A stretch of 64,000 nt of DNA. Origin: Pyxidicoccus trucidator. Its GTDB lineage: Bacteria; Myxococcota; Myxococcia; Myxococcales; Myxococcaceae. The notes under the pieces are model-generated. The model did no database searches. It worked only from the letters and a program-made list of their open reading frames with translations, and had not been told where the DNA came from. The stretch lies in the NCBI RefSeq assembly GCF_010894435.1, contig NZ_JAAIXZ010000001.1, forward strand, positions 960,322-1,024,321. The letters are read 5' to 3'. Below, in pieces: positions 10,981-20,578 of this stretch (position 1 is the first letter of the stretch; each line of letters starts with the position of its first letter). A program made the translations under genes and the position numbers.

Positions 10981-11020
10981 CCGGCCGCCCCCCAGGGACT
11001 CGGGGAGCGGCCGGTTTCAT
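10981..11020 (+). terminator. terminator after sdhC
   Basis: CCGGCCGC plus CCCC pairs with GGGG (bulged A) plus GCGGCCGG across 10981-11014, followed by TTTCATTT. It lies 56 nt after the cytochrome gene stop and between two convergent genes. Confidence 0.75.
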
Positions 11021-11047
11021 TTCCAGGGGCTTCGGAGTGCCGCTGCG

Positions 11048-11554
11048 TCAGAACGGGATGTCGTCGTCGCCACCGCTGTGGCCACCACCCATGTTGCTGT
11101 CGTCCATGGGAGGAGGCTGCTGGCCGTAGTCGCCGTCCATGCCGTTGCCGTTGCCGCGCTGGGCGGGGCCCTGCCGGCGGCCACCACCACCGCCGCCGCT
11201 GCTCATGCCCTCACCGGCGTCACGCCCCCCGAGGAACGTCACCGCGTTGGCGACGACCTCCGTGGTGTAGTTCTTCCGGTTCTCCTTGTCGGTCCACTCG
11301 CGCGTCTGCAGGCGGCCCTCGACGTAGCACTGCCGTCCCTTCTTCAGGTACTCGCCGCAGAGCTCCGCGAGCTTTCCCCAGACGACGATGCGGTGCCACT
11401 CGGTCCGCTCCTGCTTCTGGCCATTCTTGTCCGTCCAGCTCTCGCTGGTGGCGATGCGGAAGTTCGCCACCGCCTGACCGCCCGGAGTGAAGCGAACCTC
11501 GGGGTCCGCCCCCAGGTTGCCGATGAGAATGACCTTGTTCACGCCTCCAGCCAT
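11048..11554 (-). CDS. ssb: single-stranded DNA-binding protein
   Basis: Replication and repair protein that coats single-stranded DNA as a tetramer and recruits partners through its tail. The N-terminal 110 residues form the OB fold ([17 protein letters not shown], then [12 protein letters not shown] and [11 protein letters not shown]). A glycine/asparagine/glutamine-rich linker leads to the conserved acidic tip DDDIPF. At 168 residues it is of usual size. The start is the ATG preceded by AAAGGAA. A 7-bp inverted repeat lies about 50 nt upstream. It is monocistronic as far as can be seen. Confidence 0.96.
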   Translation of the reverse strand: MAGGVNKVILIGNLGADPEVRFTPGGQAVANFRIATSESWTDKNGQKQERTEWHRIVVWGKLAELCGEYLKKGRQCYVEGRLQTREWTDKENRKNYTTEVVANAVTFLGGRDAGEGMSSGGGGGGRRQGPAQRGNGNGMDGDYGQQPPPMDDSNMGGGHSGGDDDIPF

Positions 11555-11604
11555 GACTGCGTTCCTTTCACGAGAACCGACCCACCACGGGCCGGTTGCA
11601 CCCC

Positions 11605-11622
11605 GCCAGGACAGCTCCTGGC
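11605..11622. repeat. inverted repeat upstream of ssb
   Basis: GCCAGGA, spacer CAGC, TCCTGGC: 7-bp perfect arms in the ssb leader or promoter region. Could be an operator or a leader hairpin; it does not look like a known LexA box. Confidence 0.4.
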
Positions 11623-11706
11623 AGGTTGGCTTCCACCTATAGCAGTGCACACCGACATGCGGGCCCGCGCAAAAAATGTTCCCCCGGGCCTGGACGCACG
11701 GCTGCT

Positions 11707-11734
11707 CCCCGGGCGAGGAGGCTCACGCCCGGGG
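11707..11734 (-). terminator. GC hairpin after the PBP4-type gene
   Basis: A 9-bp perfect stem CCCCGGGCG/CGCCCGGGG with a 10-nt loop lies 26 nt past the carboxypeptidase stop. No T-run follows, so it may be a transcript-end stabiliser or a weak terminator only. Confidence 0.45.
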
Positions 11735-11759
11735 TAGGTGTAGCTCTGGAACGCGGAGA

Positions 11760-14033
11760 CTACCCGCCGGGACTCGTCTCGGCGGTGCGCGCCTCGGGCG
11801 GGTTGCCGGAGCGGCTCGGCGGGCGCGGCGCGGCGCCGGCCGGAGCCACCACCTGCACCGGGTCGAGGCCGTCCTGCGGCGGAACCTTGGCCTCGGCCAC
11901 CTTCTGCGACAGCGTCGAGTCCAGCCCCTTGGCGAAGGCGGCGAGCCGCGGGTCCGAGGCGCCCAGCATGCGGCGCAGGGACTTCCAGAAGGGGTGGTCC
12001 GCCTGGCCGGCCTGTACCAGCGCGCGGGCCAGCAGCGAGGTGGAGGCGTCGCGGTCCCCGGCGCTGGCGGCGCGCAGGGCCACCACCAGCTCCTCGGGGG
12101 CGGTGCGGGCCACCTCGCCCAGCGCCTCGGACATCTCCTGCTGCGCCTGCGGGTCCGTCCCGGCGGCACCGGCCAGCTCCAGCACGCGGGCCAGCGCCTC
12201 GGTGTTCCCCCCGGCGGCCAGCTCCACCATGCTGCTGACGCCCGGCACCTCGACGGCGAGCACCCGCGCCACTTCCTTCAGCCGGCCATACACCTCGCCG
12301 GTGGCGGAGTAGCTGTCCAGCAGCGTGCGCGCGCCCAGGTAGTCATGCGGGTTGGACTGGTAGAGGCTCTCCGCCAGCACCGCGCGCACCGCCGGGTCTC
12401 TCTCGCTGCGCCACGCCGTGCGCAGGAAGCCGATGTTGCGCTGGTCGCGCTGCTTGCCCAGGTCCAGGTACGTCTTGATGCGGGCGGCCACGTCGTTGAT
12501 GGCGCTCGCCGGGCGGCTGCTGTCGGCCAGCGCGGCCACCGCGTTGGAGGGCCCCAGGCTGGAGCCGGTGGCGGCCACCGCCGCGCCCAGCGCGTCCAGG
12601 CCGGCGATAATCGGACCGGCGCGGCCCGCGAAGTCGTTGGCCATGATGGAGAAGGTGAAGCGCTCACCGCCCGCGCTCGTCACGTAGCCGCTGAGCGCGG
12701 ACACGCTCTCCAGCGTGCCCGTCTTGGCGCGCAGGCGGCCCACCGCGTCGCTGCCCTCGAAGCGGTACTTCAGCGTGCCGTCCTTGCCGGCAATGGGCAC
12801 GGAGGAGAGGTACTCGGGGGCGAAGGGGAAGCGCTCGGACATGTGGCGCAGCAGCCGGTTGAGCTGCGTCGCGGAGAAGCGGTTGGCGTCGTTGAGACCG
12901 CCGCCGTTCTTCATGACGTAGGTGCCGCGAGGGATGCCCACGTCGCGCTCGAGGAAGTGCTCCACGACGTCCATGCCCTTGGTGAAGGAGCCCGGCGCGC
13001 CCCGCAGCTCCGCGCCCATCGTCTTGATCAGCTGCTCGGCGACGAAGTTGCTGGAGAGCTTGTTGAGGCGCTTGAGGATGACGTCCAACGTGTCCGACGG
13101 GGACACGTGCAGCATCTTCGCCTTGGAGGGCGTCAAGCCCAGCCTGACCTTCCCCTTCATCTTCACGCCACGGGTGGCCAGCATCTGCTTCAGCGTCTGC
13201 CCGAAGTACATGGGCGGGTTGTCGATCTTCTTCCACACCTTGGCGGCGGCGCCGCGCTCCTCGGGAAGCACGCCGCGGACGACAATCTTCTGCTGGGAGC
13301 CGGCCGGGGCCGACTTCACGAACACGCGGCGCGAGTGGCGCGAGCCGGTGGTGAGCTGGTTCTCCACGCTGAAGTAGTCGCTGGGCGGCTCCATCTCCAC
13401 CGTGCCCTTGGCCCCGGGCCCGCTGCCGGGGCGCAGGTAGATGGCGACGGCGTTCCAGTTGAGGCTCAGCGCGCCGGTGGGGGCCATGTACGGGCGGTCC
13501 GTGTCCTCCTGGTCATAGCCGGGCGGCGTGCGCTCGGCGTCGAACCAGGAGTCGTCCACGACAATCTCGCCCACCTCGCGCACGCCGGTGTGCCACAGCT
13601 CGGAGACGATGCCCCACATGCGCTCCGTGGTGATGGACGGGTCGCCCTTGCCGCGCACGTAGAGCGTCTTGACCTTGCCGTCCGCACCCAGCTCCGGGTC
13701 CACGAGGAACTCGGTGTCGTAGCGGTACTCGGGCCCGAGCGACACGAGCGCGGCCGCCGACGTCACCAGCTTCACGTTGGAGGCCGGGTTGAGCAGCTCG
13801 TCGGCGTTGTGGCTGAACACGACAGCGCCGTCGTCCAGGCTCTGCATGTAGACGCCGACGCGGCTCGCCTTCAAGGGCGCGCGCTGGAGCACCTCCATCA
13901 GGGCCGTCTTCAGCGCCTCACGGTCCGCCCGCTTTTCGGCGGCGGATGGAGGCGCCGAGAGCGCGGGGCTCGGGAGTGTCAGGAAAATAATGGCCGTTGC
14001 GGCCAAGAAGGGGCTGGCTCGATGGACCTGCAC
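11760..14033 (-). CDS. dacB: D-alanyl-D-alanine carboxypeptidase/endopeptidase, PBP4 family, with C-terminal extension
   Basis: Periplasmic low-molecular-mass penicillin-binding protein that trims or cleaves peptidoglycan crosslinks. A signal peptide (about 1-27, ending ALSA) precedes the serine peptidase S13 domain. Catalytic motifs are all present: SNVK at 85-88, SSN near 328 and KTG near 436. The protein is 757 residues; the usual family size is about 480. The extra 250 residues are helix-rich, alanine/leucine-rich and possibly HEAT- or TPR-like, ending in a proline-rich tail. The GTG at 14033 has GGAGAG just ahead; an ATG at 14060 is the alternative. It stands alone and is divergent from the ABC importer. 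Confidence 0.9.
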   Translation of the reverse strand: MQVHRASPFLAATAIIFLTLPSPALSAPPSAAEKRADREALKTALMEVLQRAPLKASRVGVYMQSLDDGAVVFSHNADELLNPASNVKLVTSAAALVSLGPEYRYDTEFLVDPELGADGKVKTLYVRGKGDPSITTERMWGIVSELWHTGVREVGEIVVDDSWFDAERTPPGYDQEDTDRPYMAPTGALSLNWNAVAIYLRPGSGPGAKGTVEMEPPSDYFSVENQLTTGSRHSRRVFVKSAPAGSQQKIVVRGVLPEERGAAAKVWKKIDNPPMYFGQTLKQMLATRGVKMKGKVRLGLTPSKAKMLHVSPSDTLDVILKRLNKLSSNFVAEQLIKTMGAELRGAPGSFTKGMDVVEHFLERDVGIPRGTYVMKNGGGLNDANRFSATQLNRLLRHMSERFPFAPEYLSSVPIAGKDGTLKYRFEGSDAVGRLRAKTGTLESVSALSGYVTSAGGERFTFSIMANDFAGRAGPIIAGLDALGAAVAATGSSLGPSNAVAALADSSRPASAINDVAARIKTYLDLGKQRDQRNIGFLRTAWRSERDPAVRAVLAESLYQSNPHDYLGARTLLDSYSATGEVYGRLKEVARVLAVEVPGVSSMVELAAGGNTEALARVLELAGAAGTDPQAQQEMSEALGEVARTAPEELVVALRAASAGDRDASTSLLARALVQAGQADHPFWKSLRRMLGASDPRLAAFAKGLDSTLSQKVAEAKVPPQDGLDPVQVVAPAGAAPRPPSRSGNPPEARTAETSPGG

Positions 14034-14247
14034 ACTCTCTCCGGGGAAGTTGCTGGCCATTATGGGGAAGGGGGCGAAAGCCCGGCAAGGGAGAGAGGCA
14101 GCGGGAGTCCACGGTTGGGCGCTCGCTGTTCCACCAGGCGGCAAGCGGATGCCTGGCATGTGGACTTCTTTTCACTGCGCTCTCTCAGAGTCCAAGACTA
14201 CACGGGCGTAGAATGCCGGCTCTCTCTGACATCCCCCCTGTAATCGT

Positions 14248-15891
14248 GTGACAGATACGTTCCGCAGGCGCCTTCCTCCGCCCACCCGGGCCTCCATCCC
14301 TCCGAGTGGCGCGCTCCGGTCCTTCCGGAGCGCCCTCCTATCCGGCCTGCTGGCCCTGCTCGGCGGGCTTGGAGCGTCCGGGTGTCGCGAGGAGGCGCCG
14401 GCGGACGGCGTGACGGTGCTGCTGGAATCGCCGCCGGACAGCCTGGACGACCGGTTTGCCTTGACGGCCAACGGCCAGCGGCTGGCGGCGCTCATCACCC
14501 CGGGGCTGCTGGCCTTCGACGACGCGAGCCAGCCGACGCCGGTGCTGGCCGAGTCCTTCCGAGAGGTGTCCCCCACCCTCATGGAGTTCACCCTCCGCCC
14601 CGGCCTCACGTTCCACGACGGCAGCGCGCTGACGGCGGAGGACGTGAAGGCCACCTATGACGGGCTGCGGGACGCGGCGGTGCGCAGCCCCAAGGCGGAG
14701 CGGTACGCGGTGCTGGAGCGCGTGGAGGCGGTGGACGTGCGCACCGTGCGCTTCCACCTGAAGCGCCCCCATGCGCCCCTGCTGGCGGAGCTTTCCGCCG
14801 GCATCATCCCCGCCGAGCGGGCCAGCGCGGCCAGCGTGGTGGCACAGGGCGAGCACCCGGTGGGCGCGGGGCCCTTCCGCTTCGAGTCCTGGCCGGACGA
14901 GGAGCACCTCACGCTGGCGCCCTTCGCGGGCTGGCACGCGGGCACACCCGCCCTGCCCCGGCTGCGCTTCCGGGTGGTGCGCGACGAGACGACACGCGTG
15001 CTGGAGCTGCTGAAGGGGCGCGCGGACCTCGCGGTCAACGTGGTGTCTCCGGCGGTGCTGCCGGTGCTGCGGCGCGAGTCCCACCTGCGCGTGCTGTCCC
15101 GCCCGGGCACCGGCTTCGCCTACGTGGGCCTCAACCTGCGCGAGGGCCCGCTGGCGGATGCGCGGGTGCGGCGGGCCCTGTGCCACCTGGTCGACGTGGG
15201 GCCGGTGGTGGAGCACAAGCTGCACGGACTGGCGAAGGCGTCCCGGGGACTGCTGCCGAGCGCGCACTGGGCCTGGGCGCCGTCAGCCGGGTGCGGGTAT
15301 TCACCGGAGGCGGCCGCGCGCCTGCTGGACGCGGCGGGGTACCCGGACCCGGACGGCCCGGGCGGCAGGCCCCGGCTGACGCTGTCCCTGAAGACGAGCA
15401 CGGACCGGCTGCGGCGCGCGGTGGGGCTGGTGCTGAAGGAGCAGCTCGCGCGCGGCGGCGTGCAGGTGGAGGTCCGCGCCCTGGAGTTCGGCACCTTCTT
15501 CGAGGACGTGCGCCGGGGCCGCTTCGAGCTGTTCACCCTGAAGTGGGCCTCCGTCATGGAGCCGGACCTGCTGCGCGGCGCCTTCCACTCGGCGAACATC
15601 CCCGGGCCGGAGAACCACTGGGGCGGCTTCAACCGGGGGGCGCTGCGGGACGCGTCGCTGGACGCCCTGCTGGAGGAGGCGTTGCGCGTGCCCCGCGAGG
15701 AGCGGAAGGTCCTCTATATGGAAGCGCAGCAGCGGCTGGACGCGCTGATGCCCATCCTGCCGCTGTGGCATGAGGACAGCGTGGCCGTGGTGTCCACCCG
15801 CCTGGAGGGCTTCGAGCCGAGCGCCCATGGCCTGCTCACCCCGCTGGCCCGCGCGCGACTGGCTCCGGGCGCGGGAAAGAGGACACCGTGA
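14248..15891 (+). CDS. ABC importer substrate-binding lipoprotein, peptide/nickel type (SBP_bac_5)
   Basis: Extracytoplasmic solute receptor of the oligopeptide/dipeptide class, 547 residues. A long N-region leads to a hydrophobic stretch and lipobox (GASGC, Cys 46), so it is predicted to be lipid-anchored. Family features include the segment FREVSPTLMEFTLRPGLTFH, the typical DGSALTAEDV motif and a C-terminal PLWHEDSVAVV segment. GTG start. Its stop overlaps the first permease start (GTGA), so the three import genes are translationally coupled. The ligand (peptide, nickel chelate or other) cannot be told from sequence. Confidence 0.9.
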   Translation: MTDTFRRRLPPPTRASIPPSGALRSFRSALLSGLLALLGGLGASGCREEAPADGVTVLLESPPDSLDDRFALTANGQRLAALITPGLLAFDDASQPTPVLAESFREVSPTLMEFTLRPGLTFHDGSALTAEDVKATYDGLRDAAVRSPKAERYAVLERVEAVDVRTVRFHLKRPHAPLLAELSAGIIPAERASAASVVAQGEHPVGAGPFRFESWPDEEHLTLAPFAGWHAGTPALPRLRFRVVRDETTRVLELLKGRADLAVNVVSPAVLPVLRRESHLRVLSRPGTGFAYVGLNLREGPLADARVRRALCHLVDVGPVVEHKLHGLAKASRGLLPSAHWAWAPSAGCGYSPEAAARLLDAAGYPDPDGPGGRPRLTLSLKTSTDRLRRAVGLVLKEQLARGGVQVEVRALEFGTFFEDVRRGRFELFTLKWASVMEPDLLRGAFHSANIPGPENHWGGFNRGALRDASLDALLEEALRVPREERKVLYMEAQQRLDALMPILPLWHEDSVAVVSTRLEGFEPSAHGLLTPLARARLAPGAGKRTP

Positions 15892-16802
15892 GCCGACGCC
15901 TCGGGTCCGCGGTGATTGCCCTGGTGGGCGCCCTGCTCCTCGTGTCGCTGTTCCTGCACCTCGTGCCGGGAGACCCGGTGGACGTCATGCTCGGCGAGCA
16001 GTCCACGGAGGTGGACCGCGAGGCCCTGCGGCGCGCGGTGGGGCTGGACTTGCCGTGGTACTCGCAGCTCGGCGTCTTCACCCGGCAGCTCGTCACGGGA
16101 GAGCTGCGCACGTCGCTGCCCCCCTTCCAGCGCAAGGTGCTGCCCTCCATCGGCGCGGCGCTGCCGTACACGCTGGCGCTCACCGTGGCGTCCATGCTGG
16201 TGGCCCTGGCCCTGGCCCTCCCGCTGGGCGTGGCCGCCGCGGCGAGGCGGGGCTCCGCCGTGGACGCGGTGGCCATGGGCACATCGGTGGCGGGCGTGGC
16301 GCTGCCGCGCTTCTGGCTGGGCCCCATGCTCATCATCGTCTTCGCGCTGAAGCTGGACTGGCTGCCCGTCTCGGGCGCGGAGTCCTGGCGTCACCTGGTG
16401 CTGCCCGCCTTCACGCTGGGCACCGCGCTCGCCGCCTTCCTCGCGCGGATGACTCGCGCCTCCATGCTGGAGTCCCTGCGCGAGGACTACGTCACCGTCG
16501 CCCGCGCCAAGGGCCTGTCCCCGCGCACCGTGCTGTGGAAACACGCCTTCCGCAACGCGCTGCTGCCGCTGCTCACCGTGCTGGGACTGGAGTTCGGCAC
16601 GCTGCTGGGCGGGGCCATCGTCACGGAGAAGGTGTTCGCCTGGCCCGGCATGGGCACCCTCCTGCTCACCGCGATTGAGAAGCGCGACTACAACACCGTG
16701 CGCGCCACGGTGCTGGTCTTCACGCTCTGCTACGTGGCCGTCAACACGCTCACCGACGCCGCCTACGCCCTGGCCGACCCGCGCGTGCGGAGGCGCTCGT
16801 GA
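15888..16802 (+). CDS. ABC importer permease, DppB type
   Basis: Inner-membrane permease of 304 residues with six predicted helices. The cytoplasmic EAA loop, which docks the ATPase, is visible as [20 protein letters not shown] near residue 200. The N-terminal [15 protein letters not shown] segment is characteristic of the DppB/OppB subgroup. It overlaps its neighbours on both sides by 4 nt. It should form a heterodimer with the following permease. Confidence 0.92.
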   Translation: MSRRLGSAVIALVGALLLVSLFLHLVPGDPVDVMLGEQSTEVDREALRRAVGLDLPWYSQLGVFTRQLVTGELRTSLPPFQRKVLPSIGAALPYTLALTVASMLVALALALPLGVAAAARRGSAVDAVAMGTSVAGVALPRFWLGPMLIIVFALKLDWLPVSGAESWRHLVLPAFTLGTALAAFLARMTRASMLESLREDYVTVARAKGLSPRTVLWKHAFRNALLPLLTVLGLEFGTLLGGAIVTEKVFAWPGMGTLLLTAIEKRDYNTVRATVLVFTLCYVAVNTLTDAAYALADPRVRRRS

Positions 16803-17635
16803 GCCGGAGACCGCGCCGCTTCCGGCTGTCCTCCTGGGGCGCCCGCTTCGGGCTCGCGGTGGCCACCCTCTGGGTGCTCACCGCGCTGCTGGCACCCGTG
16901 CTCGCGCCCTATGCGCCGGACAGGGTGGACCTGCCCTCGGAGCTGTCCCCGCCCGACGCCGCGCACCTGCTGGGCGCGGGGGAGAACGGCATCGACGTGC
17001 TCACCCACGTGCTGTACGGCGCCCGCGTGTCGCTGCTCGTCTCCGTGTTCGCGGTGGCGCTGTCCGGACTCGTCGGCGTGACGCTGGGCGGTGTCGCCGG
17101 CTACGCGGGCGGCTGGGTGGACGAGGTGCTGATGCGCGTCGTGGACGTGCTGCTCGCCTTCCCGGGCATCCTCCTGGCGCTGTTCATCACCGCCGTGCTG
17201 GGCCCCAGCCTCGCCAACGTCGTCTTCGCCCTCTCCTTCACGGGGTGGACGGGCTACGCACGGCTGGCGAGGGGACAGGTGCTCACCCTGCGCGAGCGCG
17301 AGTACGTCCAGGCCGCACGCGCCCTGGGCAGCGGGCCGGGACGCATCCTCTTCCGCCACCTGCTGCCCAATGCCGCGGGGCCGCTGCTGGTGCAGGCCAC
17401 CTTCGCGCTGCCGGGCGCCATCCTCGCCGAGGCGTCCCTGAGCTTCCTCGGCCTGGGGGTGCCGCCCGGGACTCCCTCGTGGGGCGCGCTGGTGGACCAG
17501 GGCACGCAGTACCTCCTGGTGGCCCCGCACGTGGCCCTCTTCCCTGGCGTGGCCCTGGCCCTCACCGTGCTGGGCTTCAACCTGCTCGGGGACGCGCTGA
17601 GGGATGCGCTGGACCCGCGCCACCTGGAGCGGTAA
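16799..17635 (+). CDS. ABC importer permease, DppC type
   Basis: Second permease of the importer, 278 residues, six predicted helices. The N-terminal region ([11 protein letters not shown] then [24 protein letters not shown]) is the DppC/OppC hallmark; the usual LGTDxxGRD motif is modified to LGAGENGID. The EAA loop [26 protein letters not shown] is intact. GTG start overlapping the previous gene. No ATPase gene follows; dtd is next after 50 nt, so the motor subunits must come from another locus. Confidence 0.92.
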   Translation: MSRRPRRFRLSSWGARFGLAVATLWVLTALLAPVLAPYAPDRVDLPSELSPPDAAHLLGAGENGIDVLTHVLYGARVSLLVSVFAVALSGLVGVTLGGVAGYAGGWVDEVLMRVVDVLLAFPGILLALFITAVLGPSLANVVFALSFTGWTGYARLARGQVLTLREREYVQAARALGSGPGRILFRHLLPNAAGPLLVQATFALPGAILAEASLSFLGLGVPPGTPSWGALVDQGTQYLLVAPHVALFPGVALALTVLGFNLLGDALRDALDPRHLER

Positions 17636-17685
17636 CGGAAGGCCCCACGGGCCGGGGCCTGCGCCCGGGCCAGGAGGACACGTCG

Positions 17686-18147
17686 ATGCGAGCCGTGGTG
17701 CAGCGGGTGCTGGAGGCGTCGGTGACGGTGGAGGGCCAGCGCGTGAGTGAAATCGGCCCGGGGCTGCTCGTCCTGCTGGGCGTGGGCAAGGGCGACACCG
17801 AGGCGGACGTGACGTGGATGGCGGAGAAGCTCGCCACCCTGCGCATCTTCGAGGACGCCGCCGGGAAGATGAACCTCTCCCTGGAGGACACCTCGAAGCA
17901 GCTCATCGTCGTCAGCCAGTTCACCCTCTACGGCAACGCCCAGAAGGGCCGGCGGCCCAGCTTCATCGACGCCATGGAGCCTGCCGGCGCGAAGGCCCTC
18001 TACGAGCGCGCCTGCGAATTGCTCCGCCAGCGCGGCCTCACCGTGGGCACCGGCATCTTCGCCGCCGACATGAAGGTGGCCCTCGTCAACGACGGCCCCG
18101 TCACGATTCTCCTGGAGAGCCCCGGCCCCGCCGCGCCGAAGCCCTAG
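17686..18147 (+). CDS. dtd: D-aminoacyl-tRNA deacylase
   Basis: Proofreading enzyme that removes D-amino acids wrongly attached to tRNA, cytoplasmic homodimer. The 153-residue length and both active-site motifs match the family: SQFTLYG (about 78) and NDGPVTI (about 138, the cross-subunit GxP loop). An AGGAGG site lies 8 nt before the ATG. It probably shares a transcript with the ABC importer. Its TAG stop overlaps the stop of the convergent downstream gene within a shared CTAG. Confidence 0.96.
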   Translation: MRAVVQRVLEASVTVEGQRVSEIGPGLLVLLGVGKGDTEADVTWMAEKLATLRIFEDAAGKMNLSLEDTSKQLIVVSQFTLYGNAQKGRRPSFIDAMEPAGAKALYERACELLRQRGLTVGTGIFAADMKVALVNDGPVTILLESPGPAAPKP

Positions 18148-18989
18148 ATGCGGACGCCGGAGCCCTTGGTCACCAGCGCCGCCAGCCCCTGCTTCGCCAG
18201 CGCCGCGTGGCGGATGTGCGCCGTGAGCGCGCCCAGCTCGATAATCCAGTTCGCCGCGCGCGGGCCCAGGCCGGAGAACGCCACCGTGAGCGGCGGCGGC
18301 TGGGCCACCTTCCCCAGCCAGTAGCCGAGCACCTCGTCCTTCTCCGGCAGCGAGGGCAGCTTCATCCGCTCCTGCTCGCGCGCCAGCAGCCGCTCCAGCT
18401 TGCGCGGCAGGTTCACCTGCCAGTGCGCCACCATCCGCGCCGGACGCCAGGCCCAGTCCGCGAAGGCGAAGCGCTCGCTGGGGAAGTACTCACCCCGGCC
18501 CTGGGTGCTGAAGACGCGGTCCGGTGGGAACTCAGGGAAGGGCTCCCACTGCCCCGACAGCAGCGAGGCCAGCCCCATGTCGGCCATCGGCCGGAAGCGC
18601 ATGCCGTCCCGCACCTCGCGCGAGCTACGCGCGTCCCAGTACGGGTAGCCCGGCTCCTCCAGCATCAGCGCCAGGTGCAGCGCCTCGTCCCAGGCGTCCG
18701 CGTAGCCGCCCTGCATCCCGCCCACCTCCCAGCCCGAGGGGCCTTCCTTCCAGGGCAGGAAGACGAGCCGGTCCACCAGGTCCGACCAGGGCTCCGCGTC
18801 CACCGCGCCCACCCCGCCGGGCACCGCCGTGGACAGCAGCCGCTCGCAGAGCATCCGCGCCTGGCCGTCAGCCACCCCGTCGAGCATGGACTCCAACGCG
18901 CCCGACGCGTCCCCCATGGCACGGGTGAGGAAGGGCAACACCTGCTCGTGGAAGAACCGATCGTTGATCGGTCTCAGGACTACATCCAT
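18144..18989 (-). CDS. conserved hypothetical protein
   Basis: A 281-residue soluble protein that I do not recognise. No signal peptide or membrane helix is visible. It is rich in tryptophan and aromatic residues in the middle ([20 protein letters not shown]) and has charged segments ([23 protein letters not shown]). It lies 24 nt downstream of ptsN in the same direction, so co-transcription with the phosphotransferase protein is likely. The ATG is preceded by GGGGGGAG. It may be a lineage-specific myxobacterial protein. No function is proposed. Confidence 0.75.
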   Translation of the reverse strand: MDVVLRPINDRFFHEQVLPFLTRAMGDASGALESMLDGVADGQARMLCERLLSTAVPGGVGAVDAEPWSDLVDRLVFLPWKEGPSGWEVGGMQGGYADAWDEALHLALMLEEPGYPYWDARSSREVRDGMRFRPMADMGLASLLSGQWEPFPEFPPDRVFSTQGRGEYFPSERFAFADWAWRPARMVAHWQVNLPRKLERLLAREQERMKLPSLPEKDEVLGYWLGKVAQPPPLTVAFSGLGPRAANWIIELGALTAHIRHAALAKQGLAALVTKGSGVRI

Positions 18990-19013
18990 GGAGCTCCCCC
19001 CGGAGCCAGCCGC

Positions 19014-19475
19014 TCAGGGCCGTGCATCTTCCTGGATGATGAGGGCGTGGATGTCCGCGGCCGTGGGGGCCTCGAGGATGGACGTCCGGAAGCGCGGGTT
19101 CTTGAACAGGCGCGAGATACGGGCCAGCGCCTTGAGGTGCACCCCCGCGCTGTTCTCCGGCGCCACCAGCGCGAAGAACAGGTGGGTGGGCCGGCCGTCG
19201 ATGGCCTCGAAGTCCACCCCGGCGCGAGACACGCCGAAGGCGGCCTGGAGCTGCGCCATGCCCGGCAGCTTGCCGTGGGGAATGGCCACCCCCTCGCCGA
19301 TGCCGGTGCTGCCCAGCTTCTCCCGCTCGCGCAGCACCTCCACCAGTCGGTCCGCGGAGAGCAGCGGGTGGGCGCGCACCAACGTGGCGCTCAGCTCGCG
19401 CAACACCTCCGGCTTCGTCCGCGACTGCATGTCGGCGATGACGGCTTGGGGGCTGAGGAACTCGGCGATTCTCAC
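19014..19475 (-). CDS. ptsN: PTS IIA-like nitrogen regulatory protein PtsN
   Basis: Single-domain EIIA of the nitrogen-type phosphotransferase system, 153 residues. The phosphorylated histidine lies in the motif GVAIPHGKLPGM (about residue 67), with VAPENSAGVHLKALARISRLF further on as in EIIA-Ntr proteins. Such proteins are regulatory rather than transport components and relay PEP phosphorylation status. The GTG start has GGGAG upstream. In many proteobacteria this gene follows rpoN and hpf; here it lies in the same orientation further down, after inserted genes. No EI or HPr genes are in the window. Confidence 0.92.
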   Translation of the reverse strand: MRIAEFLSPQAVIADMQSRTKPEVLRELSATLVRAHPLLSADRLVEVLREREKLGSTGIGEGVAIPHGKLPGMAQLQAAFGVSRAGVDFEAIDGRPTHLFFALVAPENSAGVHLKALARISRLFKNPRFRTSILEAPTAADIHALIIQEDARP

Positions 19476-19629
19476 TGACGCTCCCGCGCTGGCGCTCCTG
19501 ATGGCCGCAATTACTCCTCACCCTTCTCTAGCGCAAGGGTCGCCTGCCGTCCCGGCCCCCGACTGCGCTCACTGCGCATCATGGCGGACGGGAGAAGGGA
19601 GCGCCACACGACGCGACGCCCTCCCGTAC

Positions 19630-19644
19630 TGGCGGACGATATGC
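19630..19644 (+). promoter_or_regulatory. weak candidate sigma-54 element
   Basis: TGGC, then a 9-nt interval, then TGC gives correct -24 GG to -12 GC spacing, 64 nt before the lipoprotein start. The rest of the consensus is poor and chance is a real possibility. Confidence 0.2.
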
Positions 19645-19707
19645 GCTTCACGGCATGGCGTTTTTCCAGACGAGTCCACTCCACACCCCGAACACGGAGG
19701 ACCTTCC

Positions 19708-20340
19708 ATGAACCGCCTGCTGATGTCGACCCTTACCGCCCTCTCCCTCCTCGGCACCGGCTGCGCCGCCACCTCGGGTGCCCAGGGCGCCGCCAGCGGC
19801 GTGGCCCTGGGCGACGCGTCCGGCGAGCCGCTGCGGCTGGAGGGCGCGGCCATCACCGGCCCCCACTCCTCCCTGGTCATCGAGGAGGACGGCATGCGGG
19901 GCCGCTTCCGGACCCACTCCGTCGCGCTCAAGTGGGACTACCAGCAGCTGACGGGCTCGGTGGGCGACCTGGCCACCCGCCTGCAGCTCGCCGAGGGGGA
20001 CGACACCCGCGTCTGGGGCGCCTTCGGCGGCACGCCGGTGGACCTCACCGAGGACGGGACGTGGCTGCAGGGCCGCGTGGGCACCTGCGCCTATGCCTTG
20101 AAGCGCGAGGGGGACGGCTTCAAGGGCATGCGGGAGTGCGGGGGCACCCTGGAGAAGGACATCCACGTGTCCTTCCCCCAGGCGCTCGCGACCCGGCCGG
20201 TGGGCGAGCGGGCCGCGCTGATGACGCTGATGCTCGTCAACATCAAGTCCGCGCCGGTGGCCCCCATCATGGGCTTCAAGCCCCGGGGCGGCGTGGAGCG
20301 GATGAACAAGTTCAGCGACTGCCGCTACGCCAGCTTCTGA
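19708..20340 (+). CDS. hypothetical lipoprotein
   Basis: A 210-residue protein with a clear signal peptide and lipobox (LLGTGCAAT, Cys 19), so it is predicted to be attached to the outer or inner membrane. The mature part has no family I recognise; it appears beta-rich with three further cysteines, two of which (CAYAL, ECGGT) may form a disulfide. ATG is preceded by ACGGAGG. It is the only rightward gene between ptsN and hpf and has its own terminator downstream, so it looks like an insertion into the rpoN-hpf-ptsN neighbourhood. Confidence 0.8.
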   Translation: MNRLLMSTLTALSLLGTGCAATSGAQGAASGVALGDASGEPLRLEGAAITGPHSSLVIEEDGMRGRFRTHSVALKWDYQQLTGSVGDLATRLQLAEGDDTRVWGAFGGTPVDLTEDGTWLQGRVGTCAYALKREGDGFKGMRECGGTLEKDIHVSFPQALATRPVGERAALMTLMLVNIKSAPVAPIMGFKPRGGVERMNKFSDCRYASF

Positions 20341-20510
20341 GGCCCGGCGGGGCACCCGGGAGATATGCGCCGCGCCGGCGCACGTTCTTCCGGGGGAATG
20401 GCCCAGCCGGGCGGGAGCAGGCGCGGGGGGCGCCCCTTCCGTGGATGCCCGGGGCGAAGGCGCCATTCAGCGAAGTGACGCGCCCCGGCCACACACCGGG
20501 CCAGGGCAAG

Positions 20511-20560
20511 GCGCGCTCCGTCTCCTCGAGGGGGGTGACGGAGCGCGCCATCTTTTTTTG
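20511..20560 (+). terminator. strong Rho-independent terminator
   Basis: Perfect 12-bp stem GCGCGCTCCGTC/GACGGAGCGCGC (20511-20522 with 20537-20548) followed by CATCTTTTTTTG. It ends rightward transcription from the lipoprotein gene, 170 nt after its stop and just before the convergent hpf end. It is the clearest intrinsic terminator in the window. Confidence 0.9.
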
Positions 20561-20578
20561 CGACGGCGCGCGGCCCGC

